NCBI GenBank assembly: GCA_017624905.1
Contig: JAGAMD010000026.1
Span: 1 to 64,000, forward strand
Reading direction: 5' to 3'
DNA from: Clostridia bacterium
GTDB taxonomy: Bacteria; Bacillota; Clostridia; Oscillospirales; CAG-272
DNA: 64,000 nt
The notes beneath the pieces are model-generated. The model saw only the letters and a program-made list of their open reading frames with translations. It had not been told where the DNA came from and made no database searches. Positions 8,246-16,185 of this stretch are shown piece by piece. The translations under genes were made by a program, and so were the position numbers. Numbering within the stretch: the stretch's first letter is position 1; every line of letters begins with the position of its first letter.

Positions 8246-8689
8246 ATGAGATGCCCACATTGTGGATATGAGGACAGCAAGGTTATTGATTCACGTCCTG
8301 TTGACGAAAACTCTAGTATAAAAAGGCGTAGGGAGTGTCTAAGCTGTGGTGCTCGTTTTACCACATTTGAAACTGTTGAGACCGTACAGCCTATGGTTAT
8401 AAAAAAAGACGGCTCTCGTGAGTATTTTGACAAGAATAAGCTACTTGTCGGCATTATAAAGGCTTGTCAAAAAAGACCTGTTAATGCAACACAAATCGCT
8501 AACCGTGTTGAGGCTGAAATTTTAAACTCTCTTCGCGGAGAAATTACATCTACCGAAATTGGCGAAATCACTATGAATGAGCTTATTAAGGCTGATGACG
8601 TTGCATACATACGCTTTGCTTCAATTTACAAGGACTTCTCTAATGTTGAAACATTCCTTGAGGAAGTAAAGAAAATCAAAGAAAATTAA
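8246..8689 (+). CDS. nrdR: NrdR transcriptional repressor of ribonucleotide reductase genes
   Basis: 147 residues with the start placed at MRCPHCGYEDSKVIDSRP, behind a GAGGTGAG ribosome binding site. An ATG 30 bases upstream would add ten residues that the family lacks. The N-terminal zinc ribbon has CPHC (about residues 3-6) and CLSC (about 31-34). The ATP-cone domain follows, beginning PMVIKKDGSREYFDKNKLLVG. NrdR senses ATP/dATP and represses nrd operons by binding NrdR boxes. No nrd genes are in the window, so it acts in trans. A terminator follows, so the downstream HAD gene is probably a separate unit. Confidence 0.95.
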   Translation: MRCPHCGYEDSKVIDSRPVDENSSIKRRRECLSCGARFTTFETVETVQPMVIKKDGSREYFDKNKLLVGIIKACQKRPVNATQIANRVEAEILNSLRGEITSTEIGEITMNELIKADDVAYIRFASIYKDFSNVETFLEEVKKIKEN

Positions 8690-8692
8690 TAT

Positions 8693-8722
8693 ATAGCACC
8701 TACACAGGTGCTATTCTTTATC
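8693..8722 (+). terminator. Terminator after nrdR
   Basis: ATAGCACCT pairs with AGGTGCTAT around a 4-base loop, followed by TCTTTATC, a weak T-run. Confidence 0.6.
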
Positions 8723-8789
8723 AAATTTTGCGAAAAAGCTCGAATTTTTAGATAAAAGATAAGTATTTTCACTTATCTAGGGAGAAAAA

Positions 8790-9485
8790 ATGAACGTTTA
8801 CGATTTTGATAGGACTCTTTTTCCCGGAGATTCATCAATGCACTTTTGGGCATTTTGTAAAAAAAGATATCCTAAAATTTGGCTGCATTTTCCCGGTGGA
8901 ATCACAAAAATGGGATTTTATAAGCTGGGATTTTTCACTTGGGGAGAGGTAATGGAAAAGTTCTTCACCTTTATGAAATACCTGCCGAATAAGGAAGCTA
9001 TGATTGAGGAGTTTTGGGACAAAAAGGTTACTAAAATTTATCCTTGGTACAAGGAAAGGCAAAAAGAGGACGATATTATAATTTCTGCAACTCCTTATTT
9101 TATAATTAGACCTATTGCCCTTCGTCTAGGCATAAAAAACGTTATAGCGACCGATATGGACATAAACACATATAAAATCAACGGTCTTGACTGTACCGGA
9201 ATACAAAAGGTCGTTCGCTTTAAAGAAGAATACGGAGATGCAAAAATCGACGAGTTTTATTCTGACTCTTATTCCGATATGCCACTTGCTGAAATTGCCG
9301 AAAAAGCTTATATGATTGGAAAGCACGGTGAGATTACCGATTGGGATTTTACAAATAAAAAGGGGCAAAAAAAGAGCGACAAGATAACTAAAAGATATAC
9401 AAAGCTTGCTTGGAAAAAAGCAAGAAAAGAGCTACAAAAAACTGAAAAGAAATTGTTCAAGGAAGAAAAGCAAAATGATAAATAA
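8790..9485 (+). CDS. HAD superfamily (HAD-IB-like) phosphatase
   Basis: 231 residues. Motif I is at the very N-terminus, YDFDRTLFPGDSS, giving the two catalytic aspartates of the D-x-D-x-T signature. Motif II is IIISATPYF. The motif IV region is DEFYSDSYSDMPLAEIAEKA, with the S-D-x-x-D-like acidic pair binding Mg. The helical cap between motifs I and II and the overall arrangement resemble the phosphoserine phosphatase/HAD-IB group. The lysine-rich C-terminal tail (KKLFKEEKQNDK) may contact the membrane or a nucleic acid (inference). Substrate unknown; phosphatase on a small metabolite or a lipid phosphate is possible. Confidence 0.8.
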   Translation: MNVYDFDRTLFPGDSSMHFWAFCKKRYPKIWLHFPGGITKMGFYKLGFFTWGEVMEKFFTFMKYLPNKEAMIEEFWDKKVTKIYPWYKERQKEDDIIISATPYFIIRPIALRLGIKNVIATDMDINTYKINGLDCTGIQKVVRFKEEYGDAKIDEFYSDSYSDMPLAEIAEKAYMIGKHGEITDWDFTNKKGQKKSDKITKRYTKLAWKKARKELQKTEKKLFKEEKQNDK

Positions 9486-9513
9486 AAAGTCGGACACGTG
9501 TCCGACTTTTTTA
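9485..9513. terminator. Bidirectional terminator
   Basis: A perfect 26-base palindrome with arms AAAAGTCGGACAC and its complement, flanked by A- and T-runs, sits between two convergent genes and can end transcription from both. Confidence 0.85.
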
Positions 9514-10620
9514 TTAAAGGTACATTTTTGATAGCTCGTCTATTCTCTTTTCAAGCTCCTTGTCAATTATTAGGTGCTTGTATTTTTCTATATATCTTTT
9601 AAGTGCTAGCCTGTTTATTTCTCTAGGTTTACCGCCTAGCTTTGTTAAAAGGTTGTCTGAAAAGATTTTTTGCAAAGCATTTTCGTTAATTTTTATTCCC
9701 TTTAGCTTGTGGTCATCAAATGACATTAATTCCTCGTCGGTTGCTAAAAAACGATAAACACGATCGCAGAGCCACTTGCCTGCCTCCATATAAACTGGGA
9801 AATCCATATCTGTTCCAAAGATTATTCTGTCAGCATATTTCTCGAAAAAATTCTTAAAATACTCAGGGTGCTTCTCAAATCCGATATACATTTCGCCCCC
9901 CGGAGTAATATCAACACATAAATTTGGATATGTATCAAGAAGTCTGCTTAGCTTTTCGGGATATTCAGCTGAGAAGAAAAAATGAGCTAGGCAAAGATTT
10001 AGTCTTGGATGCTTTTTAAGTACGTTTTCAACCTGTGTATATAGGTCGTCAAAGCTTGGATATTCTCCGTTTCCGTAATACCAATGCTTATTGATTCTTT
10101 CCTCTGTTGCCTCAGTCCAAAAACACTCCGGATCACGTACGTGCATTAATATATATGTGCCGTTTTTCTCCATTTCGCTGAATGCCGGTTCAAACATCTC
10201 ACTATCAAGTGGTTTGCCCACTCTTACATATAAATTCGGCTTACCCTCTAGCATTTTTATACCGTCAAAGCCTATTTCCATAAGTTCCTTGTACTGTGTT
10301 GCTAAGTCCATACCGTCCATTTCCTCTGTTTTCGCCGGATAGCTTGGGTAAATATATCCACCATAGGAAAAGGTATCCTTGTTGAGCAACTTATAAAACG
10401 CACAAATAATATTGTTGCTAACATCACGTGGGACAGGAACAGCATTGCCCGATGGCAATGGGGCTAGTGCTATATATTTTAAGCCACACTCTTTTCTGTA
10501 TTCCTCAAGCCCGTGCAAGAACTCTATATTGTTTTGCTTGTCATACCACATATGCATATGAATATGACCATCAATTACATCTTCAACATCAGGGAACGGA
10601 ATTTTTAAATAATCTGCCAT
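9514..10620 (-). CDS. Amidohydrolase family (amidohydrolase-2/TIM-barrel) protein
   Basis: 368 residues. The amidohydrolase-2 (PF04909) pattern is visible: D-G-H-I-H-M-H at residues 17-23 gives the first metal-binding histidines, GIKMLEGKP lies in the middle, LMHVRDP and LCLAHFFF supply later ligands, and RIIFGTDMDFPVY carries the conserved Asp at the barrel end. Relatives hydrolyse or decarboxylate small cyclic and carboxylated compounds. The substrate is unknown. There is no signal peptide. The gene is monocistronic, convergent with the HAD gene. Confidence 0.8.
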   Translation of the reverse strand: MADYLKIPFPDVEDVIDGHIHMHMWYDKQNNIEFLHGLEEYRKECGLKYIALAPLPSGNAVPVPRDVSNNIICAFYKLLNKDTFSYGGYIYPSYPAKTEEMDGMDLATQYKELMEIGFDGIKMLEGKPNLYVRVGKPLDSEMFEPAFSEMEKNGTYILMHVRDPECFWTEATEERINKHWYYGNGEYPSFDDLYTQVENVLKKHPRLNLCLAHFFFSAEYPEKLSRLLDTYPNLCVDITPGGEMYIGFEKHPEYFKNFFEKYADRIIFGTDMDFPVYMEAGKWLCDRVYRFLATDEELMSFDDHKLKGIKINENALQKIFSDNLLTKLGGKPREINRLALKRYIEKYKHLIIDKELEKRIDELSKMYL

Positions 10621-10687
10621 AATTTGCCTCTCTTTAATTGTTTACAATTAAATATTATCATCTATTGAATCAAAAATCAATAAAATA

Positions 10688-10716
10688 TTGACATTAAAAT
10701 TAAAAAGCTTTATAAT
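10688..10716 (+). promoter_or_regulatory. Promoter of the cobalamin riboswitch transcript
   Basis: Perfect TTGACA-N17-TATAAT, starting transcription about 20 bases before the riboswitch aptamer. Confidence 0.85.
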
Positions 10717-10740
10717 AAATACGAAATATAGACATTTTTG

Positions 10741-10937
10741 TGGGAAAGCACGGTGAAATTCCGTCACAGCAGTCACTACGGTCATAGCCCGAATGCCACA
10801 ATCTTGTTTTTGGTGAAATTCCAATGGTAAAATCGGTTTTGGGCATATGAAAACCGAAAGCCAAAGAGCCTTTCTCGTTTTGAAGAGAGTGTTTATTTTT
10901 GCTCTTTGTCCTGCCCTTTTCGGGTGGGATTTTTATC
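10741..10937 (+). ncRNA. Cobalamin (B12) riboswitch with transcription-terminator platform
   Basis: The aptamer core shows the class hallmarks in order: GGGAA (10743), GGTGAAATTCC (10752), a CACAG/TCACTAC segment, ATGCCACA near 10794, a long stem of TCGGTTTT with GAAAACCGA, and a B12-box-like AAGCCAAAGAGCC near 10858. The last part, CCTGCCC pairing with GGGTGGG followed by ATTTTTAT (10911-10937), is an intrinsic terminator, so adenosylcobalamin or cobalamin should switch transcription off. The gene controlled encodes a transcobalamin-like lipoprotein, which agrees independently. A second GGTGAAATTCC occurs at 10812 and is not explained by the standard fold. Confidence 0.85.
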
Positions 10938-10970
10938 TTATATTTCAAAATATAAAAAAGGAGAAGAAAA

Positions 10971-11351
10971 ATGAAAAGGATTTTGTCGCTAAGCGTTGCT
11001 TGTCTTATTCTTTTAAGCGCTCTATTTATAGCTTCTTGCGGTGGCAAGGAAAGTGAAACAGAGCTAAGCTTTACATTTGAGGTTGTGCATCTTGATGGCA
11101 CAGAAAAGACCTTTGAAGTAAAAACCTACAAGACAATTTTAGCTGATGCACTTACGGAAAAGGGCTATATTTCCGGCTACAAGAGTCAATATGGCTTAAC
11201 TGTTGAAACTGTCGATGGTGAAACACTTGATTGGAACACAAGTGGCGCTTATTGGGCGCTTTATATCAACGGTGAATATGCTATAACCGGCGTTAGCACA
11301 ACAACTATTGAAGATGGTGCAACATACACCTTCAAGGCTGAAAAAATGTAA
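10971..11351 (+). CDS. DUF4430 (transcobalamin C-terminal-like) lipoprotein
   Basis: 126 residues. The signal peptide MKRILSLSVACLILLSALF leads to the lipobox IASC, so the protein is anchored on the cell surface. The mature part is one DUF4430 domain (PF14478), related to the C-terminal domain of transcobalamin and intrinsic factor: a beta-rich fold with ADALTEKGYISGY, WNTSGAYWALYINGEYAITGV and the final GATYTFKAEKM. Control by a cobalamin riboswitch makes a surface cobalamin- or corrinoid-binding role very likely (inference), passing the ligand to an importer encoded elsewhere. AAGGAG lies 8 bases before the ATG. It is monocistronic, followed by a strong terminator. Confidence 0.85.
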   Translation: MKRILSLSVACLILLSALFIASCGGKESETELSFTFEVVHLDGTEKTFEVKTYKTILADALTEKGYISGYKSQYGLTVETVDGETLDWNTSGAYWALYINGEYAITGVSTTTIEDGATYTFKAEKM

Positions 11352-11352
11352 T

Positions 11353-11382
11353 AAAAAAGGGACTCATTTGAGTCCTTTTTTC
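11353..11382 (+). terminator. Terminator of the DUF4430 gene
   Basis: AAGGGACTC pairs with GAGTCCTTT around ATTT, followed by a T-run. Confidence 0.85.
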
Positions 11383-11560
11383 TGTTTTATTCTCTATCAA
11401 CAAACACAGAAGAAGCCCTCACGACTCGCTGTGCTTTCTCAACAAGAGGCTTCAGAGCGGAGAAAAATGCACGAGTGCGTGGTCGTCGCTGTACTGGTGT
11501 GCAGAGTAGCAATCGTGTATAGAAATCACATAAAGAAAAGAGGTCAAAGACCTCTTTTTT
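11383..11560 (+). other. Gene-free, structured intergenic stretch ending in a strong terminator
   Basis: No credible gene lies here. The base composition from about 11400 to 11520 is clearly less AT-rich than the rest of the window. It contains nested inverted repeats (GAAGCCCTC near 11413 with GAGGCTTC near 11446; TGCAC with GTGTGCA). It ends with AAAAGAGGTC-AAA-GACCTCTTTTTT at 11536-11560, a textbook plus-strand terminator. A small RNA is possible; I see no good promoter, so read-through from the DUF4430 gene or a decayed insert are alternatives. Confidence 0.35.
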
Positions 11561-11579
11561 CCTTAAATTGTTTTATTGA

Positions 11580-11606
11580 AATAGGGCAACCATTGGTCGC
11601 CCTACT
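11580..11606 (-). terminator. Probable terminator of purC
   Basis: On the minus strand TAGGGCGACC pairs with GGTTGCCCTA around a 3-base loop, followed by TTTCAAT. The T-run is weak. Confidence 0.45.
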
Positions 11607-11668
11607 ATATTAATTTAGTTTAATTGGCTTTTGTGATTTCGGTTTTGCCCGTATCTGACAGCCTCTAT

Positions 11669-12367
11669 TTATCTGTTGTTGATAAGCTTTGTAAGCTCAA
11701 CAGGATTTACAATTACGCCATCCTTGTATACACGCATATTGCCTGATGCAATCTCGTCGATAAGAACAACTTGACCGTTGTTGTAGCCAAACTCAAACTT
11801 GATATCCCAAAGGTCAAGTCCAATTGTCTTAAGGTCGTCAGCAACAATCTTTGTGATTTTGAGTGTTTGCTCCTTTAGGCTCTCAAACATTTCCTTTGTC
11901 ATAACCTTAAGAGCTACAAGTCCCTCACCTGTTACTAGTGGGTCGCCCTTTGCGTCGTTTTTGAATGTACATTCAACATAACCGCCCTCAAGTGGTGTAC
12001 CATCCTTAATGTATTCGCCATATCTACGGATAAAGCTACCTGTTGCAACTAAACGGCAGATAACCTCAAGTCCGCCACCACCAAGCTCTTTACCAAAGCA
12101 TTCAGCAGGGAGAACCTCCATTGTAGCATTTTCAATATCAGCAGAAATATAGTGTGTCTTTATGCCTGCCTTCTTTAGCATTTCAAAATAATAAACAGAT
12201 GTTTCAAGATTTGCCTTACCGATACCATCAATTGTAAGACCAACTGAGTTTTCACCCGGATCAAATACGCCGTCCTTACCTGTGCAATCGTCCTTGAACT
12301 TTAGAAGAACATTGCCATTTTCAAGTGCGTATACGTCTTTTGTTTTACCTGTATAAAGCTTTTTCAT
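11669..12367 (-). CDS. purC: Phosphoribosylaminoimidazole-succinocarboxamide synthase
   Basis: 232 residues, normal for bacterial PurC, which joins CAIR and aspartate with ATP to make SAICAR in purine synthesis. It begins [20 protein letters not shown], the family N-terminus with the nucleotide-binding G-K-T-K-D loop. [18 protein letters not shown] and the metal-binding DIKFEFG and [11 protein letters not shown] motifs follow. The gene stands alone here, not in a pur operon, with its own promoter and a dyad around the start point; this separate placement is unusual but seen in some Clostridia. Confidence 0.95.
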   Translation of the reverse strand: MKKLYTGKTKDVYALENGNVLLKFKDDCTGKDGVFDPGENSVGLTIDGIGKANLETSVYYFEMLKKAGIKTHYISADIENATMEVLPAECFGKELGGGGLEVICRLVATGSFIRRYGEYIKDGTPLEGGYVECTFKNDAKGDPLVTGEGLVALKVMTKEMFESLKEQTLKITKIVADDLKTIGLDLWDIKFEFGYNNGQVVLIDEIASGNMRVYKDGVIVNPVELTKLINNR

Positions 12368-12387
12368 ATTTTTTTCTCCTTTAATGC

Positions 12388-12437
12388 TTTAGCATTTCTT
12401 ACAGAAATATTATAAATGCTAAAATTCATTTTTTCAA
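12388..12437 (-). promoter_or_regulatory. purC promoter with flanking dyad
   Basis: On the minus strand TTGAAA and TATAAT are 17 bases apart (12409-12437). TTTAGCATTT and AAATGCTAAA form a 10-bp inverted repeat (12388-12397 and 12414-12423) that covers the -10 and the start point; it could be an operator or a leader hairpin. Confidence 0.6.
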
Positions 12438-12483
12438 TAGTTTTCGATAATTTTTTTGTCATTTTTTGCACTTTTTGTTTATT

Positions 12484-12509
12484 AAAGGGAGGAATGCTCT
12501 CCTCCCTTT
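12484..12509 (-). terminator. Terminator of the acyl-CoA synthetase operon
   Basis: AAAGGGAGGA pairs with TCCTCCCTTT around a 6-base loop between the synthetase stop and the purC promoter. Confidence 0.75.
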
Positions 12510-12536
12510 TGGTTCTTTGCCTACTAATGCTTTCTC

Positions 12537-14276
12537 TTACTTTACCAAGAAGCGCTTAATTTTACGAGCCGCAGTTTTTTCAAATGGCTCTTTTCTCAAC
12601 TCAACATCACCAATATGCTTATAAGAAGCAAGCTTTTGGTTGAGATCGTGAACTGCGTGATTGATTGCCTCATAGATTGTTTCATCATCGTGGAAACCAT
12701 GCTTGTCACACTCTTCCATATTAGGAACAACAACCGCTACGATAACTACATCACCTGTATCCTTGTTTTCACGTCCTACAACTACTACCTCTTCAACAAG
12801 CGGTATTGACTCAAAGTATTCCTCAATTTCCTCAGGGAAGATGTTTTTGCCGTTTTCGGCAATGATAATATTCTTCTTTCTACCTGTGATGTAGATATAG
12901 TTTTTCTTACCGATATAGCCATAGTCACCTGTTCTAAACCAGCCGTCCTCGGTCATTACCTCTTGGGTTAGGTCAGGACGCTTGTAATAGCCGAGCATTA
13001 CGTTCTTTCCTGTTACTACGATTTCACCGTAATCGTCCTCTTCTCTTTCCTTTTCAATGCGTACAGAAACGCCATCCATTGGTTTACCACAGGATGAAGG
13101 ATTGTATTTATCAAGAGGAACAACAGAAATAAGTGGAGCACATTCAGTAATACCGTAGCCTTGCGACATTTGAACACCGATAGCGTGGAAGAACTTAACA
13201 ATTTCCGGGTTAAGCGCTGCACCGCCTACAACTAGATATTTTAGTTTGCCGCCAAACACCTCGTGGATGTCCTTGAATACCTTTTTGCGAATATCGATAC
13301 CAAATACACGTAGGAATTTAGTTAGCTTGATACCAAACTTAACCTTTTTGGTCTTGCCCTGCTTTTCGATATTCTTCCAAATTGTTTTATAGAAGGTTGA
13401 TGCAAAAAGCGGAACAAGTGTCATAATTGTTGGCTTGTATTGCTTAATGTTCTTTGTTACGTATTTTATACCGTCACTTATAGCAATTGTTGCACCGAAC
13501 ATAAATGGTGCAAACATACCTGTTGCCATTTCATAGGTATGGTGAACAGGAAGGACTGATAAAATAAGGTCGCCAACCTTTAAAACACTGAACACAGGAT
13601 AAATGTCGGTTTCAACAGCACAAATATTTCTTTGGTTAAGCATAACTCCCTTACTTGTACCTGTTGTGCCGGAGGTGAAAAGTAAGATTTGCATTTTTTC
13701 TGTATCTTGGTCAAAGAAATCAAACTTGTTTTCGTCGTTTGACTCATTATATTCCTTATAGAGCTTATCACCGTATGACATAAGATTTTTAAAGGTGATA
13801 TATTTATCGCTGTCGTTATATTCCTCGTCAAGCTCCAAGGTAAATGCTGATTTATCGTTCATAATAAACTTTTCAGCACTCTTTATTTCCTCACCGTGCT
13901 CATTAAATAGGCTCTCAAAGGTTTTTGAATATACTATAACCTTTGCCTCTGCCACATTAGCAAAGTTTACTATTTCCTCAGGGAGTAAGCCCGGATCAAG
14001 TGGAACTATTACACCACCCGCAAATACAGTTGCCATATATGTTGCAACCCATTGCACAGTGGTTTCTCCCATTACGATAACCTTTTGATCCTTAACGCCA
14101 AGTGCATTCATAGCCAAAGTTGCTTTTCTTACGTAATGATAAAACTCATTATAGGTTACCTGTACCTCTTCATCCTTGACTCTGTTAAATCTATATAATA
14201 TCTCATTAGGGAAAAGCTTGTTAGCTCTGTCAACAAGCTCATATAATGATTTTAGCTCAAATTTTTCGTTTGACAT
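12537..14276 (-). CDS. AMP-dependent acyl-CoA synthetase (long-chain fatty acid-CoA ligase-like)
   Basis: 579 residues, ANL superfamily. It activates a carboxylate with ATP to an acyl-adenylate and transfers it to CoA. The P-loop is LLFTSGTTGTSKGVM at about residue 199; then come VLPVHHTYEM, the adenylate motif GYGITECAPL, the hinge region DGWFRTGDYG, and a C-terminal lysine in TAARKIKRF that should catalyse adenylation. An insert of about 40 residues between the P-loop and GYGITE (FYKTIWKNIEKQGKTKKV) is typical of the long-chain group. It lies 12 bases downstream of a MarR regulator gene in a two-gene operon, so its expression probably answers to a lipid-like or aromatic ligand of that regulator. 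Confidence 0.88.
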   Translation of the reverse strand: MSNEKFELKSLYELVDRANKLFPNEILYRFNRVKDEEVQVTYNEFYHYVRKATLAMNALGVKDQKVIVMGETTVQWVATYMATVFAGGVIVPLDPGLLPEEIVNFANVAEAKVIVYSKTFESLFNEHGEEIKSAEKFIMNDKSAFTLELDEEYNDSDKYITFKNLMSYGDKLYKEYNESNDENKFDFFDQDTEKMQILLFTSGTTGTSKGVMLNQRNICAVETDIYPVFSVLKVGDLILSVLPVHHTYEMATGMFAPFMFGATIAISDGIKYVTKNIKQYKPTIMTLVPLFASTFYKTIWKNIEKQGKTKKVKFGIKLTKFLRVFGIDIRKKVFKDIHEVFGGKLKYLVVGGAALNPEIVKFFHAIGVQMSQGYGITECAPLISVVPLDKYNPSSCGKPMDGVSVRIEKEREEDDYGEIVVTGKNVMLGYYKRPDLTQEVMTEDGWFRTGDYGYIGKKNYIYITGRKKNIIIAENGKNIFPEEIEEYFESIPLVEEVVVVGRENKDTGDVVIVAVVVPNMEECDKHGFHDDETIYEAINHAVHDLNQKLASYKHIGDVELRKEPFEKTAARKIKRFLVK

Positions 14277-14288
14277 TTTTCTCTCCTT

Positions 14289-14744
14289 TTAGCCTTGAGT
14301 TTTTCCGTTTGCTATACCGGTAATTTCCTTGTCAAATTCATACATAATTTCATAAAAGCGCTCAATATCTGTACTTGGTACATTTTTGTTTACACAATGA
14401 ACGTAATTTGCAACAATTCCATTTAGCTTTTCTATGACCTCTTCTCCACTTTGTGTGAGTGTGAAATTTGTCTTGTATTTTTTTGTAGGAATCTCCTCTT
14501 TTGTAATATATCCTTTTTCCAAAAGCTCATTTGTAACTCTGGATATAAATGCCTTATCAACGCCACAAGCATCTGCAAGTGAGGACGAGGAAAGACCGTT
14601 TTCTGTTTTTGAAAGCTGAAGCATACACATAACATGTGATGAACGCAGTCCGTATGGCTCCATTTCCTTGTCTGCTATTCTTTTTATGTTCTTTGAAATT
14701 CTTTCAATTAGCAAAACAAAGGGAGTGAATCTTGTATTGTCCAT
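14289..14744 (-). CDS. MarR family transcriptional regulator
   Basis: 151 residues with the MarR winged-helix layout: an N-terminal dimerisation helix, then SHVMCMLQLSKTENGLSSSSLADACGVDKAFISRVTNELLEKGYI as helix-turn-helix, and a wing with TKKYKTNFTLTQSG. MarR proteins usually repress their own operon and release DNA on binding a phenolic or lipid ligand. Here a dyad lies directly after the operon's -10 box, supporting autorepression. It is the first gene of the operon with the acyl-CoA synthetase, much like FadR/FarR-type control of fatty-acid genes (inference). Confidence 0.88.
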   Translation of the reverse strand: MDNTRFTPFVLLIERISKNIKRIADKEMEPYGLRSSHVMCMLQLSKTENGLSSSSLADACGVDKAFISRVTNELLEKGYITKEEIPTKKYKTNFTLTQSGEEVIEKLNGIVANYVHCVNKNVPSTDIERFYEIMYEFDKEITGIANGKTQG

Positions 14745-14773
14745 TTAGTCTCCTTTGATATTTTTACTTTACT

Positions 14774-14789
14774 TGTTGACAACTCAACA
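14774..14789. promoter_or_regulatory. Probable MarR operator
   Basis: TGTTGACAACTCAACA has 6-bp inverted arms (TGTTGA/TCAACA) around four bases. It lies 5 bases after the marR -10 box, over the start point. Confidence 0.65.
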
Positions 14790-14794
14790 TTTTA

Positions 14795-14823
14795 ATTATA
14801 CTACCATTTTGTCTGTTTGTCAA
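14795..14823 (-). promoter_or_regulatory. Promoter of the marR-acyl-CoA synthetase operon
   Basis: Perfect TTGACA-N17-TATAAT on the minus strand. Confidence 0.85.
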
Positions 14824-14892
14824 GTTTTTTATTGAAATTGAGCTTTTCGCAGAGTTTTATTCTTATTTTTGATATTTTTTTGATTTTTTATG

Positions 14893-14922
14893 TTGAAATT
14901 ACATATTTGGTTATGATATACT
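14893..14922 (+). promoter_or_regulatory. Promoter of fucO
   Basis: TTGAAA and TATACT with an 18-base spacer, then an AAAGGAG ribosome binding site. Confidence 0.65.
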
Positions 14923-14957
14923 AAGGTTAATAAAATATATTTAAAGGAGTTTTTCCA

Positions 14958-16106
14958 ATGGCTAACAGATTTATTCTTAACGAAACATCTTATTTTGGTG
15001 CCGGTTCAAGAGAGGTTCTTGCTGGCGAGGTTGCAAAGAGAGGCTTCACAAAGGCTTTCATCGTTGCAGACAAGGATCTTATCAAGTTTGGTACAGTAAA
15101 GCTTGTTACTGACGTTCTTGGTTCATTCCCATACGAGATTTTCTCTAACTTCAAGGCTAACCCAACTGTAAACAATGTTAAAGCCGGTGTTGAGGCTTAC
15201 AAGGCTTCAGGTGCTGACTTTGTTATTGCTATCGGTGGCGGTTCTGCTATTGATACATCTAAGGCTATCGCTATCATTATAAACAACCCAGAGTTTGCTG
15301 ATGTTGTTTCTCTTGAGGGCGTTGCTGATACAAAGAAAAAGTGTGTTCCTATCATCGCTCTTCCTACAACAGCCGGTACAGCTGCTGAGGTTACAATTAA
15401 CTATGTAATTACTGACGAAGAGTCAGGAAGAAAGATGGTTTGCGTTGACCCTAACGATATCCCTGTTCTTTCAATCGTTGATGCTGAGCTTATGGCTACA
15501 ATGCCTAAGGGACTTACAGCTGCTACCGGTATGGATGCTCTTACACACGCAATTGAGGGCTACATCACAAAGGGCGCTTGGGAGCTTTCAGACCTTCTCG
15601 AAATCAAGGCTATCGAAATTATCGCTAACAACCTAAGAACAGCTACATATGAGGGCTCAAATATGAAGGCTAGAGAGGAAATGGCTCTTGGTCAATATGT
15701 TGCAGGTATGGCATTCTCTAACGTAGGTCTTGGATGCGTACACTCAATGGCTCACCCACTTGGTGCTAGATTTGATATCGCACACGGTGTTGCTAACGCA
15801 CTTCTCCTTCCTATCGTAATGGAATTCAATATGCCGGCTTGCGAATCTAAATACTGTGATATTGCTAAGGCTATGGGCGTTGACACAACAGGTATGACAG
15901 TTTCTGAGGGTGCTAAGGCTGCTGTAGAAGCTGTTAAGAAGCTTTCACTTGACCTTGGTATTCCACAAACACTCCGTGAAATCAACATTCCAAAGACCGC
16001 TCTTGCTCAACTTGCTAACGACGCATTCAACGATGTTTGCACAGGTGGTAACCCAAGAGATATTACTGAGGCTGACATTCTTGAGCTTTACAAGAAAGCA
16101 TATTAA
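14958..16106 (+). CDS. fucO: Lactaldehyde reductase (iron-containing alcohol dehydrogenase)
   Basis: 382 residues, strongly similar end to end to E. coli FucO as I recall it: MANRFILNETSYFGAGS, the NAD-binding IAIGGGSAIDTSKA, PTTAGTAAEVTINYVITDEE, and the iron ligands in MDALTHAIEGYIT and HPLGARFDIAHG. It reduces L-lactaldehyde to 1,2-propanediol with NADH, which recycles NAD in anaerobic fucose or rhamnose fermentation. The downstream rhaD gene makes the lactaldehyde, so the pair is a coherent pathway end. Codon choice is very biased (GCT, GTT, AAG), unlike most neighbours, which suggests high expression. No rhamnose isomerase or kinase is in the window. Confidence 0.93.
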   Translation: MANRFILNETSYFGAGSREVLAGEVAKRGFTKAFIVADKDLIKFGTVKLVTDVLGSFPYEIFSNFKANPTVNNVKAGVEAYKASGADFVIAIGGGSAIDTSKAIAIIINNPEFADVVSLEGVADTKKKCVPIIALPTTAGTAAEVTINYVITDEESGRKMVCVDPNDIPVLSIVDAELMATMPKGLTAATGMDALTHAIEGYITKGAWELSDLLEIKAIEIIANNLRTATYEGSNMKAREEMALGQYVAGMAFSNVGLGCVHSMAHPLGARFDIAHGVANALLLPIVMEFNMPACESKYCDIAKAMGVDTTGMTVSEGAKAAVEAVKKLSLDLGIPQTLREINIPKTALAQLANDAFNDVCTGGNPRDITEADILELYKKAY

Positions 16107-16130
16107 TTTATAACTGTTAAAATGCATAGG

Positions 16131-16150
16131 GGTAAGTCGTATGGCTTACC
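16131..16150 (+). promoter_or_regulatory. Hairpin between fucO and rhaD
   Basis: GGTAAG pairs with CTTACC around 8 bases, without a T-run. It may adjust mRNA processing or the ratio of the two products; it is too weak to be a terminator. Confidence 0.35.
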
Positions 16151-16185
16151 TCGTTGCACGTAAATACATACTTAAAGAGGAAATT

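Noticed and set aside
8143..8454. 103-residue minus-strand ORF
   Set aside because: It lies opposite nrdR, including its promoter, and shows no protein-like features.
11308..11613. 101-residue plus-strand ORF after the DUF4430 gene
   Set aside because: It starts inside the lipoprotein gene, crosses two terminators and has no ribosome binding site.
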